Shown here piece after piece: positions 26,401 to 34,823 of a DNA stretch of 64,000 bases (positions within the stretch are counted from its first letter, which is position 1; each line of letters begins with the position of its first letter). Location: contig NZ_JAFEUV020000006.1 in NCBI RefSeq assembly GCF_017355915.2, positions 62,001 to 126,000 on the forward strand. The letters run 5' to 3'. Made by a program: the position numbers and the translations under genes. Below the pieces are notes generated by a model. It searched no databases. It saw only the letters and a list, made by a program, of their open reading frames with translations, and was not told where the DNA came from. Origin of the DNA: Telluribacter roseus (lineage in GTDB: Bacteria > Bacteroidota > Bacteroidia > Cytophagales > Spirosomataceae).

Positions 26401-27438
26401 ATGAATACCATCAGTCAGTCAAAACTGGACAAGATCGTAGCCGAAACCGTAACTAAAAAGAACATCTTCGGTGCCGCCTTCCGGGTGGCCACGCCTGACC
26501 AGTCGGTGGCGCTGACCAGTGCCGCCGGAAATATCGGACCCGATAGTCCCTTTTACATCGCCAGTATCAACAAGCTGTTTGTGGCGGCCCTGACGCTGCG
26601 CCTGGTGAGGAACAAGCGGTTGAACCTGTCGGATCCTATTTCAAAGTACCTGCCTGGCTACCTGATGCACGGACTGCACGTGTACCAGGGACAGGACTAC
26701 TCGGAGGAGATCACGATTCAGCACCTCATCACGCAGACCTCCGGCCTGCCCTGCTACCTGATCGACAAGCGCCCCGACGGGCCCAAGGTGATGGAAGAGC
26801 TACTGAGCGGGAAAGATCAGGCGTGGACGACGGACCAGGTAGTAGCCCAGGTAAAGCGCATGAAGCCCCACTTCCGGCCCGGGCAGAAGGGGAAGGCCAG
26901 CTACGGCAATACCAACTTCCGGCTGCTGGGACGGGTACTGGAACTAGTGACGGGAGAGCCTCTAAATAAGTTGCTGACCCAGCTCTTCGAGGAGCTGGAC
27001 CTGGAAAGTACTTTTGTGATCCGGCCGGATACCAACCGGGAGTTTGTGTCGGTGTACGCTAAAGCCAGGCCGGTACATCTGCCCAGGTACTTTGCAGCCT
27101 CCCGGTATGATATCGTATCCACTACCTACGATCTGATGGTATTCCTGAAGGCTTTCTTTGGCGGCTACTTTTATCCCCAAGAGCAGCTACAGGAGCTACA
27201 ACAGTGGAATGCGGTCTTCTTTCCGTTCCGGTACGGAGTGGGCATGCAGCAGTTCCACATGCCCTGGATTCTTTCGCCTTTCAGGCCCATTCCGAATATG
27301 ATCGGCCACTGCGGCTCGGTAGGTACCGCGGCTTTCTACGTACCCGACAAGAACGTATTCATTACCGGTACCATCAACCAGACCAGCAATCCCCAGCTCC
27401 TGTTTCAGACCATGATCCGGATCCTGAACCTGCTGTAA
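26401..27438 (+). CDS. Serine hydrolase, beta-lactamase class C/PBP4* fold
   Basis: Serine hydrolase of the beta-lactamase/DD-peptidase (PF00144) family, 345 residues from the ATG at 26401. The catalytic SxxK is SINK in YIASINKLFVA, the Tyr motif is YGNTNF (YxN), and the third motif is HCGSVG (HxG type). No signal peptide follows the chosen start, so it appears cytoplasmic. That favours an esterase- or peptidase-like role over a periplasmic beta-lactamase. An upstream in-frame extension (from 26305) also lacks a signal. The substrate is unknown. Confidence 0.85.
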   Translation: MNTISQSKLDKIVAETVTKKNIFGAAFRVATPDQSVALTSAAGNIGPDSPFYIASINKLFVAALTLRLVRNKRLNLSDPISKYLPGYLMHGLHVYQGQDYSEEITIQHLITQTSGLPCYLIDKRPDGPKVMEELLSGKDQAWTTDQVVAQVKRMKPHFRPGQKGKASYGNTNFRLLGRVLELVTGEPLNKLLTQLFEELDLESTFVIRPDTNREFVSVYAKARPVHLPRYFAASRYDIVSTTYDLMVFLKAFFGGYFYPQEQLQELQQWNAVFFPFRYGVGMQQFHMPWILSPFRPIPNMIGHCGSVGTAAFYVPDKNVFITGTINQTSNPQLLFQTMIRILNLL

Positions 27439-27470
27439 GGTACATCTGGGTACGGCTTGGATGTCCTCCT

Positions 27471-28043
27471 CTAGTCGCGCCTGGGCTCGTAGTGGAGGAC
27501 TATTATGCCGCACGCAAAGGGTGTAGCCTTTACCAGCGTCAGGTGCTGATGGCGGTCAAGCTCCCCAAAGATGCTCATTCCGCTACCGATAGCGACCGGG
27601 TTGATGAACAGATGAAACTCGTCGATCAGGCCCTGCTGGATAAGTGACGATACAAACGTAGCACCGCCGTAGGCGATAATGTCGCCGCCGTTCCCGCTTT
27701 TGAGTTGAGTGATTTCGTCAGCTAGTTCACCTTTGGCCAGTACGGTATTGTCCCACTCGGATTTGTCGAGCGTGCGAGAAAAAACAACTTTGGGCGTGTC
27801 CGTAAACTTCCTGCCGGCTGCGTTCTCCGGACTATCAGGATCGGCCGCTACCGAAGCCCAGTGAGGGATGAAGCCTTCGGCCAGTCTACGGCCCAGGACA
27901 ATGGTATCGACCGGCTCCGTGAGCTCGGTTACGTATTGATTGAGGGCATCGTCCCAGTCGAAGGTCATCCAATCCATTTCGCCGTTGGGACCGGCTATGT
28001 ACCCATCGAGGGTCATTTGTACCTGAAGTTTTAGCTTTCTCAT
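27471..28043 (-). CDS. Dihydrofolate reductase-family protein (RibD C-terminal type)
   Basis: Cytoplasmic NADPH-dependent reductase-like protein of 190 residues. It belongs to the RibD C-terminal/DHFR-like family (PF01872), commonly annotated 'dihydrofolate reductase family' though usually not true DHFR. Markers are MTLDGYIAGPNGEMDWM near the N-terminus, DTIVLGRRLAEGF, the KVVFSRTL segment, IIAYGGATFVSSL (nucleotide-binding turn) and IDEFHLFINPVAIGSG. There are no riboflavin genes nearby. It is probably monocistronic. Confidence 0.88.
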   Translation of the reverse strand: MRKLKLQVQMTLDGYIAGPNGEMDWMTFDWDDALNQYVTELTEPVDTIVLGRRLAEGFIPHWASVAADPDSPENAAGRKFTDTPKVVFSRTLDKSEWDNTVLAKGELADEITQLKSGNGGDIIAYGGATFVSSLIQQGLIDEFHLFINPVAIGSGMSIFGELDRHQHLTLVKATPFACGIIVLHYEPRRD

Positions 28044-28167
28044 TCGTTTTTATCTGTTTTGATAGTACAAATATCCGGCTTAACCCCGACTCGCAAGCGG
28101 TGTGAAAACGGCATACGAGGGGGCCGACTGCGACAAAGTACTTATAAGCTGGTTAAGATGACCAGGC

Positions 28168-28860
28168 TCAGCCCGGCTGACTCTCCTTTTCGAGTACATA
28201 GATCAGCAATTCTTTTCTGATTCGGAAGCCCAGCTTCTCGTATAGTTTGATGGCGTTGGTGTTGTCAGGGGCCGCATGTAGGAAAGGAATGCGGCCGGCT
28301 GCCATGATACTTCTGATCTGGCTGCGGATCAGTGTTGCCGCGTAGCCCTTGCCGGTATGGTCGGGGTGGGTACATACCGCGCTTACTTCGGTGTAGGGGT
28401 CAGGCTGCAGGCGCTGCCCGGCCATGGCTATCAGTTGGTTTCCGTCAAAGATTCCCTCGTAGTTGCCCAAGTCAATGGTGCGGGACAGGAAGGGGCCGGG
28501 CTTGGTGAGGTCAGTCAGCTCCAGCATGGCCGGTATGTGCTTGTCCTGTAAGGGTACTAATTGGTGAGCCTCTACCGGGGGTACATCCTGCGACTGATAC
28601 ACCATCTGGATAAGATCTTTCTTTACCTCTACGCGCCAGCCATTAGGAATGGATATTTCGCCCGGGGTGAAAAGTACAACAAGGCTCCCCTCCGGCACCA
28701 GGGCGTGCAGCTCATTCAGATCATTTTCACTGTTGGTCTTCAGGCCGGCAAAAAAGCCTATATCTCTTCGCATGTACCTGGCCTGCTCATGGCCAATGCT
28801 GAATGGCTTGCTGCCGGTACTGAGGGCGTTCCAGATAGGGTTATCAAGTATATGATCCAC
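28168..28860 (-). CDS. GNAT acetyltransferase, FR47-like
   Basis: Acetyl-CoA-dependent N-acetyltransferase of 230 residues starting at GTG. The first 130 residues are the variable FR47-type N-terminal part. The GNAT core is clear: VSAVCTHPDHTGKGYAATLI (motif A, acetyl-CoA pyrophosphate loop), then LHAAPDNTNAIKLYEKLGF (motif B). The acceptor substrate is unknown. It lies downstream of the GTPase pair on the same strand but is separated from it by a strong terminator, so it is not part of that operon. Confidence 0.87.
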   Translation of the reverse strand: MDHILDNPIWNALSTGSKPFSIGHEQARYMRRDIGFFAGLKTNSENDLNELHALVPEGSLVVLFTPGEISIPNGWRVEVKKDLIQMVYQSQDVPPVEAHQLVPLQDKHIPAMLELTDLTKPGPFLSRTIDLGNYEGIFDGNQLIAMAGQRLQPDPYTEVSAVCTHPDHTGKGYAATLIRSQIRSIMAAGRIPFLHAAPDNTNAIKLYEKLGFRIRKELLIYVLEKESQPG

Positions 28861-28946
28861 GGGTTAGTAGTAGGTAGTTGGCTTTGGGCAGCAAAGGTAC
28901 TCATTGGGTACTATATGATGAGTTATGCTGGGCTATTAAGCCTATA

Positions 28947-28984
28947 AAAGCACTAGCCCGACCAGTGGCCGGGCTAGTGCTTTT
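28947..28984. terminator. Strong terminator ending the two-GTPase operon
   Basis: AAAGCACTAGCCCG pairs with CGGGCTAGTGCTTT around a short loop, with A and T tails on both sides. It lies 30 bp past the stop codon of the 29014-30108 gene. Confidence 0.88.
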
Positions 28985-29013
28985 AATGTGGGTACCTAAG
29001 TTTACATACCGAT

Positions 29014-30108
29014 TTAGAGTAGCTGAGCGCCCTGGATGGTCGTAAAGCCGTTGGTCTGCAGGCCGGTATTGGGGTCCGAGTTACACCCTCTGGCAAAGTC
29101 ATTGATGGCTTTCAGGAAGGGCTTGTCGTTGCCGAACCAGTCAAACCAGAAGCCCTGATTTTCCAGAAATCGCTTCAGGATAAAGCGCAGGATGTAGCGC
29201 AGGGGCTGGTCACAGTAGCGGGGATTAAACTTCGACACCACGCTACCCTTCATGAATCGGGGCGAGTAGTTTTCCTTGTTGTCCATGTACGCATACACGA
29301 TATTGCCCATGGTCTCGACGGGCGTCACTACTACGGCTACATTGTCAGACATACCCTCACTGGCAAAAAAGTCGAGCAGTTGGGAGTACCCAGTCTTGAG
29401 GCGGTCCAGTAAAAGAGAGGCTGTCGCCGGGTCACTCATCCACTTCTCACACTTCACCGGTACCAGCAGCACCATTTTCTTTTCATTCAGGTCTTTGTAC
29501 GCCTCTTTGAATATATTCAGCATACCTGCAGAGCCGTTTTTGCCGTTCTCGGGTATGTTGCGGTCGTTGTGATACAGCCAGGGGAATGATCTTCCGCCTT
29601 CTACCATCAGGGCGGGAGTATCAATGGCGATCATCGTCACCGAACACTCACGAATACGACGAATCACCTCCTTGGGGTTTTCCATCAGTTGCTCCCCCGG
29701 ATAGTCGCGGAGTACCAGTTGCACTTTCGGCTTTTTGTTTTTCTGACCCAGGTTAAAGCGGTACTCTATATCATTAAATCCAAATTTGCTGATCGATCCC
29801 CGGTTATTTTTGAATTTTTGGCCGAGATCAAATCTTTCCTTTGGCTTTGTGATGCTGTTGCTTTCTACAATACTGGTAGCCTCCACCACATCGGCGTTAT
29901 TGAGAGGCATCTGGGTGATGGTGTCAAAGGCAGTACGTAGCTGCGCGGCATGCCTTCCTAAGTTAGAGTCCGTTTCGCTTACGGGTGTTATCTCCAGATC
30001 GCTGTCTCTTCCAATAACCTGAGAAAACTGGCAGTAAATCGAAGAGAGCAGACTGGTTTTGCCGGCTCGGGCCGGACCTAATACAGTAATGTTAAATTCT
30101 CTGATCAT
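29014..30108 (-). CDS. TRAFAC-class GTPase-like P-loop protein (double-GTPase type)
   Basis: Soluble P-loop protein of 364 residues. Walker A/G1 is GPARAGKTS (11-19), the G3-like motif is RDYPGE (134-139), and the G4 position reads PVKCEKW (217-223) instead of NKxD. A long insert (about 40-125) separates G1 from G3. It recalls the 'DO-GTPase' (double-GTPase) domains described in comparative genomics of bacterial conflict systems; that link is from memory and unverified. It starts 6 bp after the stop of a second, unrelated GTPase (30115-32319), so the two are surely co-transcribed and may act together. No membrane segment or effector domain is visible. Confidence 0.75.
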   Translation of the reverse strand: MIREFNITVLGPARAGKTSLLSSIYCQFSQVIGRDSDLEITPVSETDSNLGRHAAQLRTAFDTITQMPLNNADVVEATSIVESNSITKPKERFDLGQKFKNNRGSISKFGFNDIEYRFNLGQKNKKPKVQLVLRDYPGEQLMENPKEVIRRIRECSVTMIAIDTPALMVEGGRSFPWLYHNDRNIPENGKNGSAGMLNIFKEAYKDLNEKKMVLLVPVKCEKWMSDPATASLLLDRLKTGYSQLLDFFASEGMSDNVAVVVTPVETMGNIVYAYMDNKENYSPRFMKGSVVSKFNPRYCDQPLRYILRFILKRFLENQGFWFDWFGNDKPFLKAINDFARGCNSDPNTGLQTNGFTTIQGAQLL

Positions 30109-30114
30109 GATGGG

Positions 30115-32319
30115 TTAGTTCTCAGTTAAGGCAATAGATTTATTCAGTGTCACTACGCGCTCAGTGATTTCGAGCCACTGCCAGCGTAATCCATTATTGA
30201 CCGACATCTCCTGGAAGTTCTCCGGCCATACTTTGGCCCGGTTTTCCATGTAGAATGCCTGCCATTCATCCATTGCATTTTCAGTCCGAAGTACCTTGTC
30301 CACAAATTGCTCCGCCGTAGCGAATATGGCCTGGTTGATTTCGATGGGCCAGTTTTCCAGCTCACCCTTCAGGCTTTCGAGCACCATTTTGTGCATGGCT
30401 ACGAGTATATCCCGTACCTCTTTGGCGGTAGGCTTCGCGCTCAGCTCGGCCCGACCGGTATCGGGGGTAAGGCAGTCAAGATGCCTCCGGAGGCGGTAGT
30501 AGAAGAAGCCCTGGTACGAAATACGGAAGTCGGCCAGCATCTCGAACGCCGGATGCAATACCGGGTACTGCTCTCTGAGCAGGGTAGTTACGTCCGTAAG
30601 GAAGGCGGTACCGGTATTGGCGCTCAGGTTTTTGAGGCGTCCCTGGTTTTCATTTTTCAGTACGTCGGCTATCTGTACCTTGATCAGCTCTACCGACCGG
30701 CTCAACCCTTCCTCCAGGTTTTCAAAATGGCGCGTCAGCTGGGTACGGCTGTGGTTAAAGTAAAACTCACAGGCCGACTTATACCCCCCCAGCAGGTTAC
30801 GGGTATCTTCTATCTGCTCAATGGTCGGAATACCCGAGTCCGCGTAGGAGTTTTCCTGCGCTCTGAGTACATACTCCGAGAAGAGCTCATTAGGGGTTTC
30901 GCGCTGATCGCGCAGCTCCTTCATCTGCTGCTCAAAGCCTGAGTACAATCTCCGTACGGAGTCTCTGAACAGCTTGTTGAATACGTTGAAGTTGAAAGGA
31001 GTAGATTCTGTAACGATGCCCAACGCGTCCTTGGCCTTGCTCATTTCGGCCCGGACCTGGTTGTGCAGTACCAGTAGCTTATCGTAAAGGGAGTTGACGT
31101 AGATCTGGTCTATTTTTTCAATAGTCTGCGTCAGGTAGTCAAGTACCCGCTGAAGTACGATCTCATTGACCTGTACGGCATTGGAACAATCGGCTACCAC
31201 CGCATCCGCAAACTTCATCTGTTCGGAGCGGTCTTCCAGCAATCGCTCACAGTTGCGCATATTGTCCTCATTGGGAGAGGATGAGCGAACGTGATTCATG
31301 ACCAGGAAGGTCCACAGGTCCAGTGGCAGCTCGGGCAGTACATTGCGGGTTGTATCGTACAGGTCTATTTCCTGCGGCTTCCATACTTCACCCAGGCCGG
31401 ATGGCTTCTTGATAAAGAGGATTATATCGACGTCATGGCTCAGGGTATTGATCAGCCAGTCTTCGGCCACCAGACCCGTATCGCCCAGACCGGGCATATC
31501 CACGAAGGCAATCTGTCCTACGTTTTCGTGGGGGAAGCTGCATATAATCCGGGCTTCTCTTACCGCCAGGAAGTTATAAAATACCCGCTGGCCCGTAATA
31601 TCGTCCTGAGCTACGTACTCCCGAACGTTATTGATGGGCACGAAGTGGGGCGACGACAGCGAGAGCAGTGGCTTGTATTCGGCCAGATGATTTTTGTAAA
31701 GATCCAGCTGGGCGTATTTTATTCTTGCGCTGAGGCTTTGCTGTTTATCCGCCGGGAGAAGGGGCAGGGGAGTAGCCTCAAACTCTTCCAGGGTAGCGGG
31801 CTTGTAGGACGAGTCCAGAAGCTCGGTATAGTAGGGAGCCAATACCTGATTGACAAACTCATCTTTAGTATAGAAGTGTATTTCGCCGTGCGGCTCCACG
31901 GAGGGGTTGTGGATAATAACACTACGGGTTCCGGTACAGTGTCCGAACGGACCAGCAGGGATCGCGTTATCATCCAGTCCTGAAAGGCTCCTGAGTAGCT
32001 GACTTTTTCCCTGACGGGCCAGACCTACCACTCCGATGTTGAGGGTCTTTCTGATAAAGCGGGAGTAATAACGGGAAAGATTCAGCTCCTGCTCCGCAAT
32101 ACTTCTTTTGATAGAGTCAAGATCAAGGCTTAGCAGGCGGTAGCGAATGGATTCATTATCTGTAGAGTTGTAAATTTCTTCACGCCTCTGCTCCATTACA
32201 TCAATGGCCGATCGTAGAGAAATCAGCTGCTGCCGGATAGTACTTAGTTTTTTTGCGGTGAACTGCCTTTTCGCAACAATAGCATTGACTTGTTGCTCAC
32301 GAACCAACGTAGGAATCAT
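30115..32319 (-). CDS. Large dynamin-like GTPase with helical C-terminus
   Basis: GTPase of 734 residues from the ATG at 32319 (a TTG at 32397 would add 26). A charged N-terminal helical hairpin (about 10-90) precedes the GTPase domain: G1 GLARQGKS (99-106), a G2-like Thr in CTGT (128-131), and G3 DMPGLGDTG (274-282). The G4 position reads VMNHV instead of a T/NKxD motif. The second half (about 400-730) is almost wholly alpha-helical, as in dynamin stalks. There is no obvious transmembrane hairpin. It is the first gene of a two-gene operon with a smaller GTPase. A membrane-remodelling or defence role is an inference from architecture only. Confidence 0.75.
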   Translation of the reverse strand: MIPTLVREQQVNAIVAKRQFTAKKLSTIRQQLISLRSAIDVMEQRREEIYNSTDNESIRYRLLSLDLDSIKRSIAEQELNLSRYYSRFIRKTLNIGVVGLARQGKSQLLRSLSGLDDNAIPAGPFGHCTGTRSVIIHNPSVEPHGEIHFYTKDEFVNQVLAPYYTELLDSSYKPATLEEFEATPLPLLPADKQQSLSARIKYAQLDLYKNHLAEYKPLLSLSSPHFVPINNVREYVAQDDITGQRVFYNFLAVREARIICSFPHENVGQIAFVDMPGLGDTGLVAEDWLINTLSHDVDIILFIKKPSGLGEVWKPQEIDLYDTTRNVLPELPLDLWTFLVMNHVRSSSPNEDNMRNCERLLEDRSEQMKFADAVVADCSNAVQVNEIVLQRVLDYLTQTIEKIDQIYVNSLYDKLLVLHNQVRAEMSKAKDALGIVTESTPFNFNVFNKLFRDSVRRLYSGFEQQMKELRDQRETPNELFSEYVLRAQENSYADSGIPTIEQIEDTRNLLGGYKSACEFYFNHSRTQLTRHFENLEEGLSRSVELIKVQIADVLKNENQGRLKNLSANTGTAFLTDVTTLLREQYPVLHPAFEMLADFRISYQGFFYYRLRRHLDCLTPDTGRAELSAKPTAKEVRDILVAMHKMVLESLKGELENWPIEINQAIFATAEQFVDKVLRTENAMDEWQAFYMENRAKVWPENFQEMSVNNGLRWQWLEITERVVTLNKSIALTEN

Positions 32320-32534
32320 CAAGTATATAGAGTTAGGTTTATATGGTGCAAAATAGTGGGCTGGGCCATGTGTATAGTTCTTTAAATTAGTAGCCAATAC
32401 TCCATATACTAACGATATGCACTACAATTCTCCAAAGAATCATGTTACCTGCTGTCACTCTGCTACCAACAACCATGCCATTTTTTTAAAACCTATTGGC
32501 TCTTTTAACGCTCTGTGTAGCTGAATGGGTTGAT

Positions 32535-32574
32535 TGACAGTATTATACTATTGTCAAAAAAAGTAATACTATCA
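32535..32574. promoter_or_regulatory. Inverted repeat upstream of the two-GTPase operon
   Basis: TGACAGTATTA (32535-32545) and TAATACTATCA (32564-32574) form an imperfect inverted repeat about 215 bp upstream of the first GTPase gene. It lies in an otherwise featureless AT-rich gap (32320-32748) and is a possible operator. Confidence 0.35.
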
Positions 32575-32748
32575 TACGTGGAAGTAACTTCTTATAGTAA
32601 AGTGGTAGTGCTATCATGTAATCAGACCCCTTATTTGCCTGGTTATTTCGAAGCGCAGCAGGTACTGGAGTTAGAATGACAAAATAGAGGGGTATGACCA
32701 AAGAGGTACCCCCGTCCGTCTCTGGTCATACGCTTCATGTACCGTCCG

Positions 32749-33954
32749 TTAAATCAGTTCAATGTAGGTTCTTTTACCGATCCTGATTTTGGTGTTGGGT
32801 TTCAGTTCTATGAGCTGATTGGGATCACTGGCCCTGACCGTATCTACCTGTATGGCTCCTCCCGCAATCATTCTTCGGATGGAGGATCTGGTTTCTTCAC
32901 TTTTCAGGCGATGGCATAGTTCGATCAGAGGTATACGTTCCGAGGCAGATCCAATGGAGCCGATGGCGACTGGTTCGAAGCTTTTGTCATCGAATCCCTT
33001 GTTCTGGAACTGGTTGATGAAGTACTGCTCCGCGGCTTCGGCACTTTCTTTATCGTGGTACTGCCGGATGATATTCCGGGCGATGGCCTTCTTGATGTTC
33101 ATGGGGTTTTCGCCGGCCGCCAGTTGATCGCGGAGTACCTGCTTCTCCTGCGGGCCGAAGTCGGTAGCCAGGTCCAGGTACTCTGCTATGAGCTCGTCGG
33201 GCATGGACATCGTCTTGCCGAACATGTCGTTGGGGGCGTCGGTGAGGCCGATGATGTTGTTAAGCGACTTGCTCATTTTTTCTTTCCCATCCAGCCCTCT
33301 GAGCAGGGGCATGCACATCACGATCTGAGGGTCCAGGCCGTGGCTTTCCTGTAGCTGCCTTCCCATGGTACAGTTAAAGAGCTGATCCGTTCCCCCCATT
33401 TCGATGTCGCACTGAATATGCACCGAATCAAAGCCCTGCAGGATGGGGTACATCAGCTCGTGCATGGCAATGGGGGTATTCTCGGTAAAGCGCTTGTTGA
33501 AGTCATTGCGGTGCAGCAGCTGCGCTACCGTCACCCTGGACAAGAGCTGAATGATCTCCGAAAATCCCAGACCATCCAGCCAGTCGGAGTTGAACCGGAT
33601 CTGGCACCGGTCCACATCTATGATCCTGGAAAGCTGCCTGATGTACGTATCGGCATTAAACAGGACCTCTTCCTGGCTAAGTGGCTTGCGGCTCTTATTC
33701 TTGCCGGTAGGGTCGCCGATGCGGGCCGTGAAGCTGCCCACAATGATCACGATCTGGTGCCCCAGGTCCTGAAACTGTTTCAGTTTCTTAAGCACCACGG
33801 CGTGCCCCAGGTGCAGATCCGGGGCGGTAGGGTCAAAGCCCAGCTTGATCACCAGTTTTCGGTTTTCGATTTCGGCCTGTCTGATTTTCTGTTCCAGACC
33901 GTTCTGCGGGAGAATAATCTCCACGTTTGCTTGTAGTTGTTCTAAGTGGTTCAT
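32749..33954 (-). CDS. tyrS: Tyrosine--tRNA ligase
   Basis: Class I tyrosyl-tRNA synthetase, cytoplasmic dimer, 401 residues. It has the ATP-binding HLGH motif (48-51) after LGFDPTAPDL, the KMSKS loop (EKMSKSLNN) and a C-terminal S4 RNA-binding domain (from about 338, RRMIAGGAIQVD). The length and HLGH form fit the TyrZ-like bacterial branch. The ATG lies only 14 bp after the U-tract of an intrinsic terminator, which in turn follows a short ORF with three Tyr codons in a row. Expression is thus probably controlled by tyrosine-dependent transcription attenuation (see the leader entries). Confidence 0.97.
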   Translation of the reverse strand: MNHLEQLQANVEIILPQNGLEQKIRQAEIENRKLVIKLGFDPTAPDLHLGHAVVLKKLKQFQDLGHQIVIIVGSFTARIGDPTGKNKSRKPLSQEEVLFNADTYIRQLSRIIDVDRCQIRFNSDWLDGLGFSEIIQLLSRVTVAQLLHRNDFNKRFTENTPIAMHELMYPILQGFDSVHIQCDIEMGGTDQLFNCTMGRQLQESHGLDPQIVMCMPLLRGLDGKEKMSKSLNNIIGLTDAPNDMFGKTMSMPDELIAEYLDLATDFGPQEKQVLRDQLAAGENPMNIKKAIARNIIRQYHDKESAEAAEQYFINQFQNKGFDDKSFEPVAIGSIGSASERIPLIELCHRLKSEETRSSIRRMIAGGAIQVDTVRASDPNQLIELKPNTKIRIGKRTYIELI

Positions 33955-33968
33955 GATGGTTAGAAAAT

Positions 33969-34001
33969 AAAAAAGCCCCGAACAATGGGATTGTTCGGGG
34001 C
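33969..34001 (-). terminator. Attenuator terminator ahead of tyrS
   Basis: On the minus strand GCCCCGAACAA (34001-33991) pairs perfectly with TTGTTCGGGGC (33985-33975) around a 5-base loop and is followed by six T residues. It lies between the leader peptide and tyrS. Its 5' arm can alternatively pair with a segment inside the leader ORF. Confidence 0.88.
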
Positions 34002-34037
34002 CTGTGTTAGGTATGTAAGTCTTATTTATTGCAGCAG

Positions 34038-34136
34038 CTATTCCTTAAAGCACAAGACATACCTCTCCCGAACCATTACCGCGTAGTAATAATTATTGAA
34101 GAAGGGGAGGCGTAGTATGTTGTTTAAGTGTTTCAT
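34038..34136 (-). CDS. Putative tyrosine leader peptide of tyrS (32 aa)
   Basis: Short ORF from the ATG at 34136, too short for routine gene calling. It encodes a Tyr-Tyr-Tyr run (residues 16-18; codons TAT TAC TAC at 34091-34083) and one more Tyr at residue 26, preceded by PFFNN. A perfect -7 box ends 7 bp upstream of its ATG, so the mRNA would be leaderless or almost so. Its stop codon is followed after 36 bp by an intrinsic terminator and then tyrS. The peptide itself is probably without function; its translation would report charged tRNA-Tyr supply. Confidence 0.75.
   Translation of the reverse strand: MKHLNNILRLPFFNNYYYAVMVRERYVLCFKE
34062..34110 (-). promoter_or_regulatory. Attenuator segments 1 and 2 (sequestering hairpin and antiterminator) of tyrS
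   Basis: Segment 1, CCTCCCC (34110-34104), can pair with GGGAGAGG (34069-34062) and loops out the Tyr codons. Segment 2, GTTCGGG (34073-34067), overlaps that pairing and is exactly complementary to CCCGAAC (33999-33993) in the terminator's 5' arm. A ribosome stalled at the Tyr codons would cover segment 1 and free segment 2 to block the terminator. Confidence 0.65.
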
Positions 34137-34143
34137 TTCGATG

Positions 34144-34151
34144 CAAATATA
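34144..34151 (-). promoter_or_regulatory. -7 element of the tyrS leader promoter
   Basis: Minus-strand TATATTTG is a perfect TAnnTTTG match ending 7 bp before the leader-peptide ATG. A -33 TTG at the usual spacing was not seen. Confidence 0.6.
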
Positions 34152-34228
34152 GCTGGGCTTTCGCAGGTACCCAGCCATTGGGCCCACTTTATTTTCTGCA
34201 CCTGCTTTACAGGGAGCTGGCCCCAATC

Positions 34229-34747
34229 TTAAACGTGCTGGTCAATCAGGATCTGATTTCCATCCGGGTCCACTACGATCAGGCTACCGGGGCCGGTGGT
34301 TTTTTCATCGGCTTCGGATAGGGGTTTGATCCCCTTGCTTTTCAGGTGGCGCTGTATGGCCCGTACATCGTTATACTTCTCTACCTTGGCGGCGTTCTCG
34401 TCCCAGCCGGGGTTAAATGTCAGGATGGTTTTGTCGAACATGCCATGGAACAGGCCGATCAGGGCGTTGCCGTTCTTCATGATGTAGTAATTCTGCTCCG
34501 GTGCACCCGCAAAAGCCGTAAAGCCGAGGTTCTCGTAAAACTGCTTCGAAGCGTTCAGGTCCTTTACATTCAGGCTCACCGAAAACGCACCCAAAGGCAT
34601 ACCATTCGCCATCTGGTTGGTTGGGGCTTCGGTACCTGGCTGTTGCGTCTCCTGCGTGGGCGAGGCCGCCAGTTTGAGGTTTGCTAATCCAATACCGGCA
34701 AGAGTCACACCGATTCTCGTCAGCCAGTTTCGTCTGTTTTGTCCCAT
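34229..34747 (-). CDS. VOC-superfamily (glyoxalase/bleomycin-resistance fold) protein, probably exported
   Basis: Protein of 172 residues. The N-terminus (RRNWLTRIGVTLAGIGLANL) has paired arginines followed by a hydrophobic stretch, as in a Tat or Sec signal, and then a Gln/Thr/Pro-rich linker. The VOC domain starts near 52 with FSVSLNVKDLNASKQFYENLGF and ends with GSLIVVDPDGNQILIDQH, whose final acidic/His region is typical of metal-binding VOC folds. The substrate is unknown. It ends about 80 bp upstream of the tyrS leader promoter. Confidence 0.83.
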   Translation of the reverse strand: MGQNRRNWLTRIGVTLAGIGLANLKLAASPTQETQQPGTEAPTNQMANGMPLGAFSVSLNVKDLNASKQFYENLGFTAFAGAPEQNYYIMKNGNALIGLFHGMFDKTILTFNPGWDENAAKVEKYNDVRAIQRHLKSKGIKPLSEADEKTTGPGSLIVVDPDGNQILIDQHV

Positions 34748-34823
34748 ATAGTAGCTGTGTTAAGTGCTTTACAACAAGTGGAAGGTAGTAAAATTTACAG
34801 TAAAACTCCTCATTGTAACAGCT

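Noticed and set aside
33969-34001. GC-rich hairpin before tyrS as a possible tRNA or T-box element
   Set aside because: Too short for a tRNA, with no T-box sequence or specifier-loop architecture; the leader-peptide attenuator explains it better.
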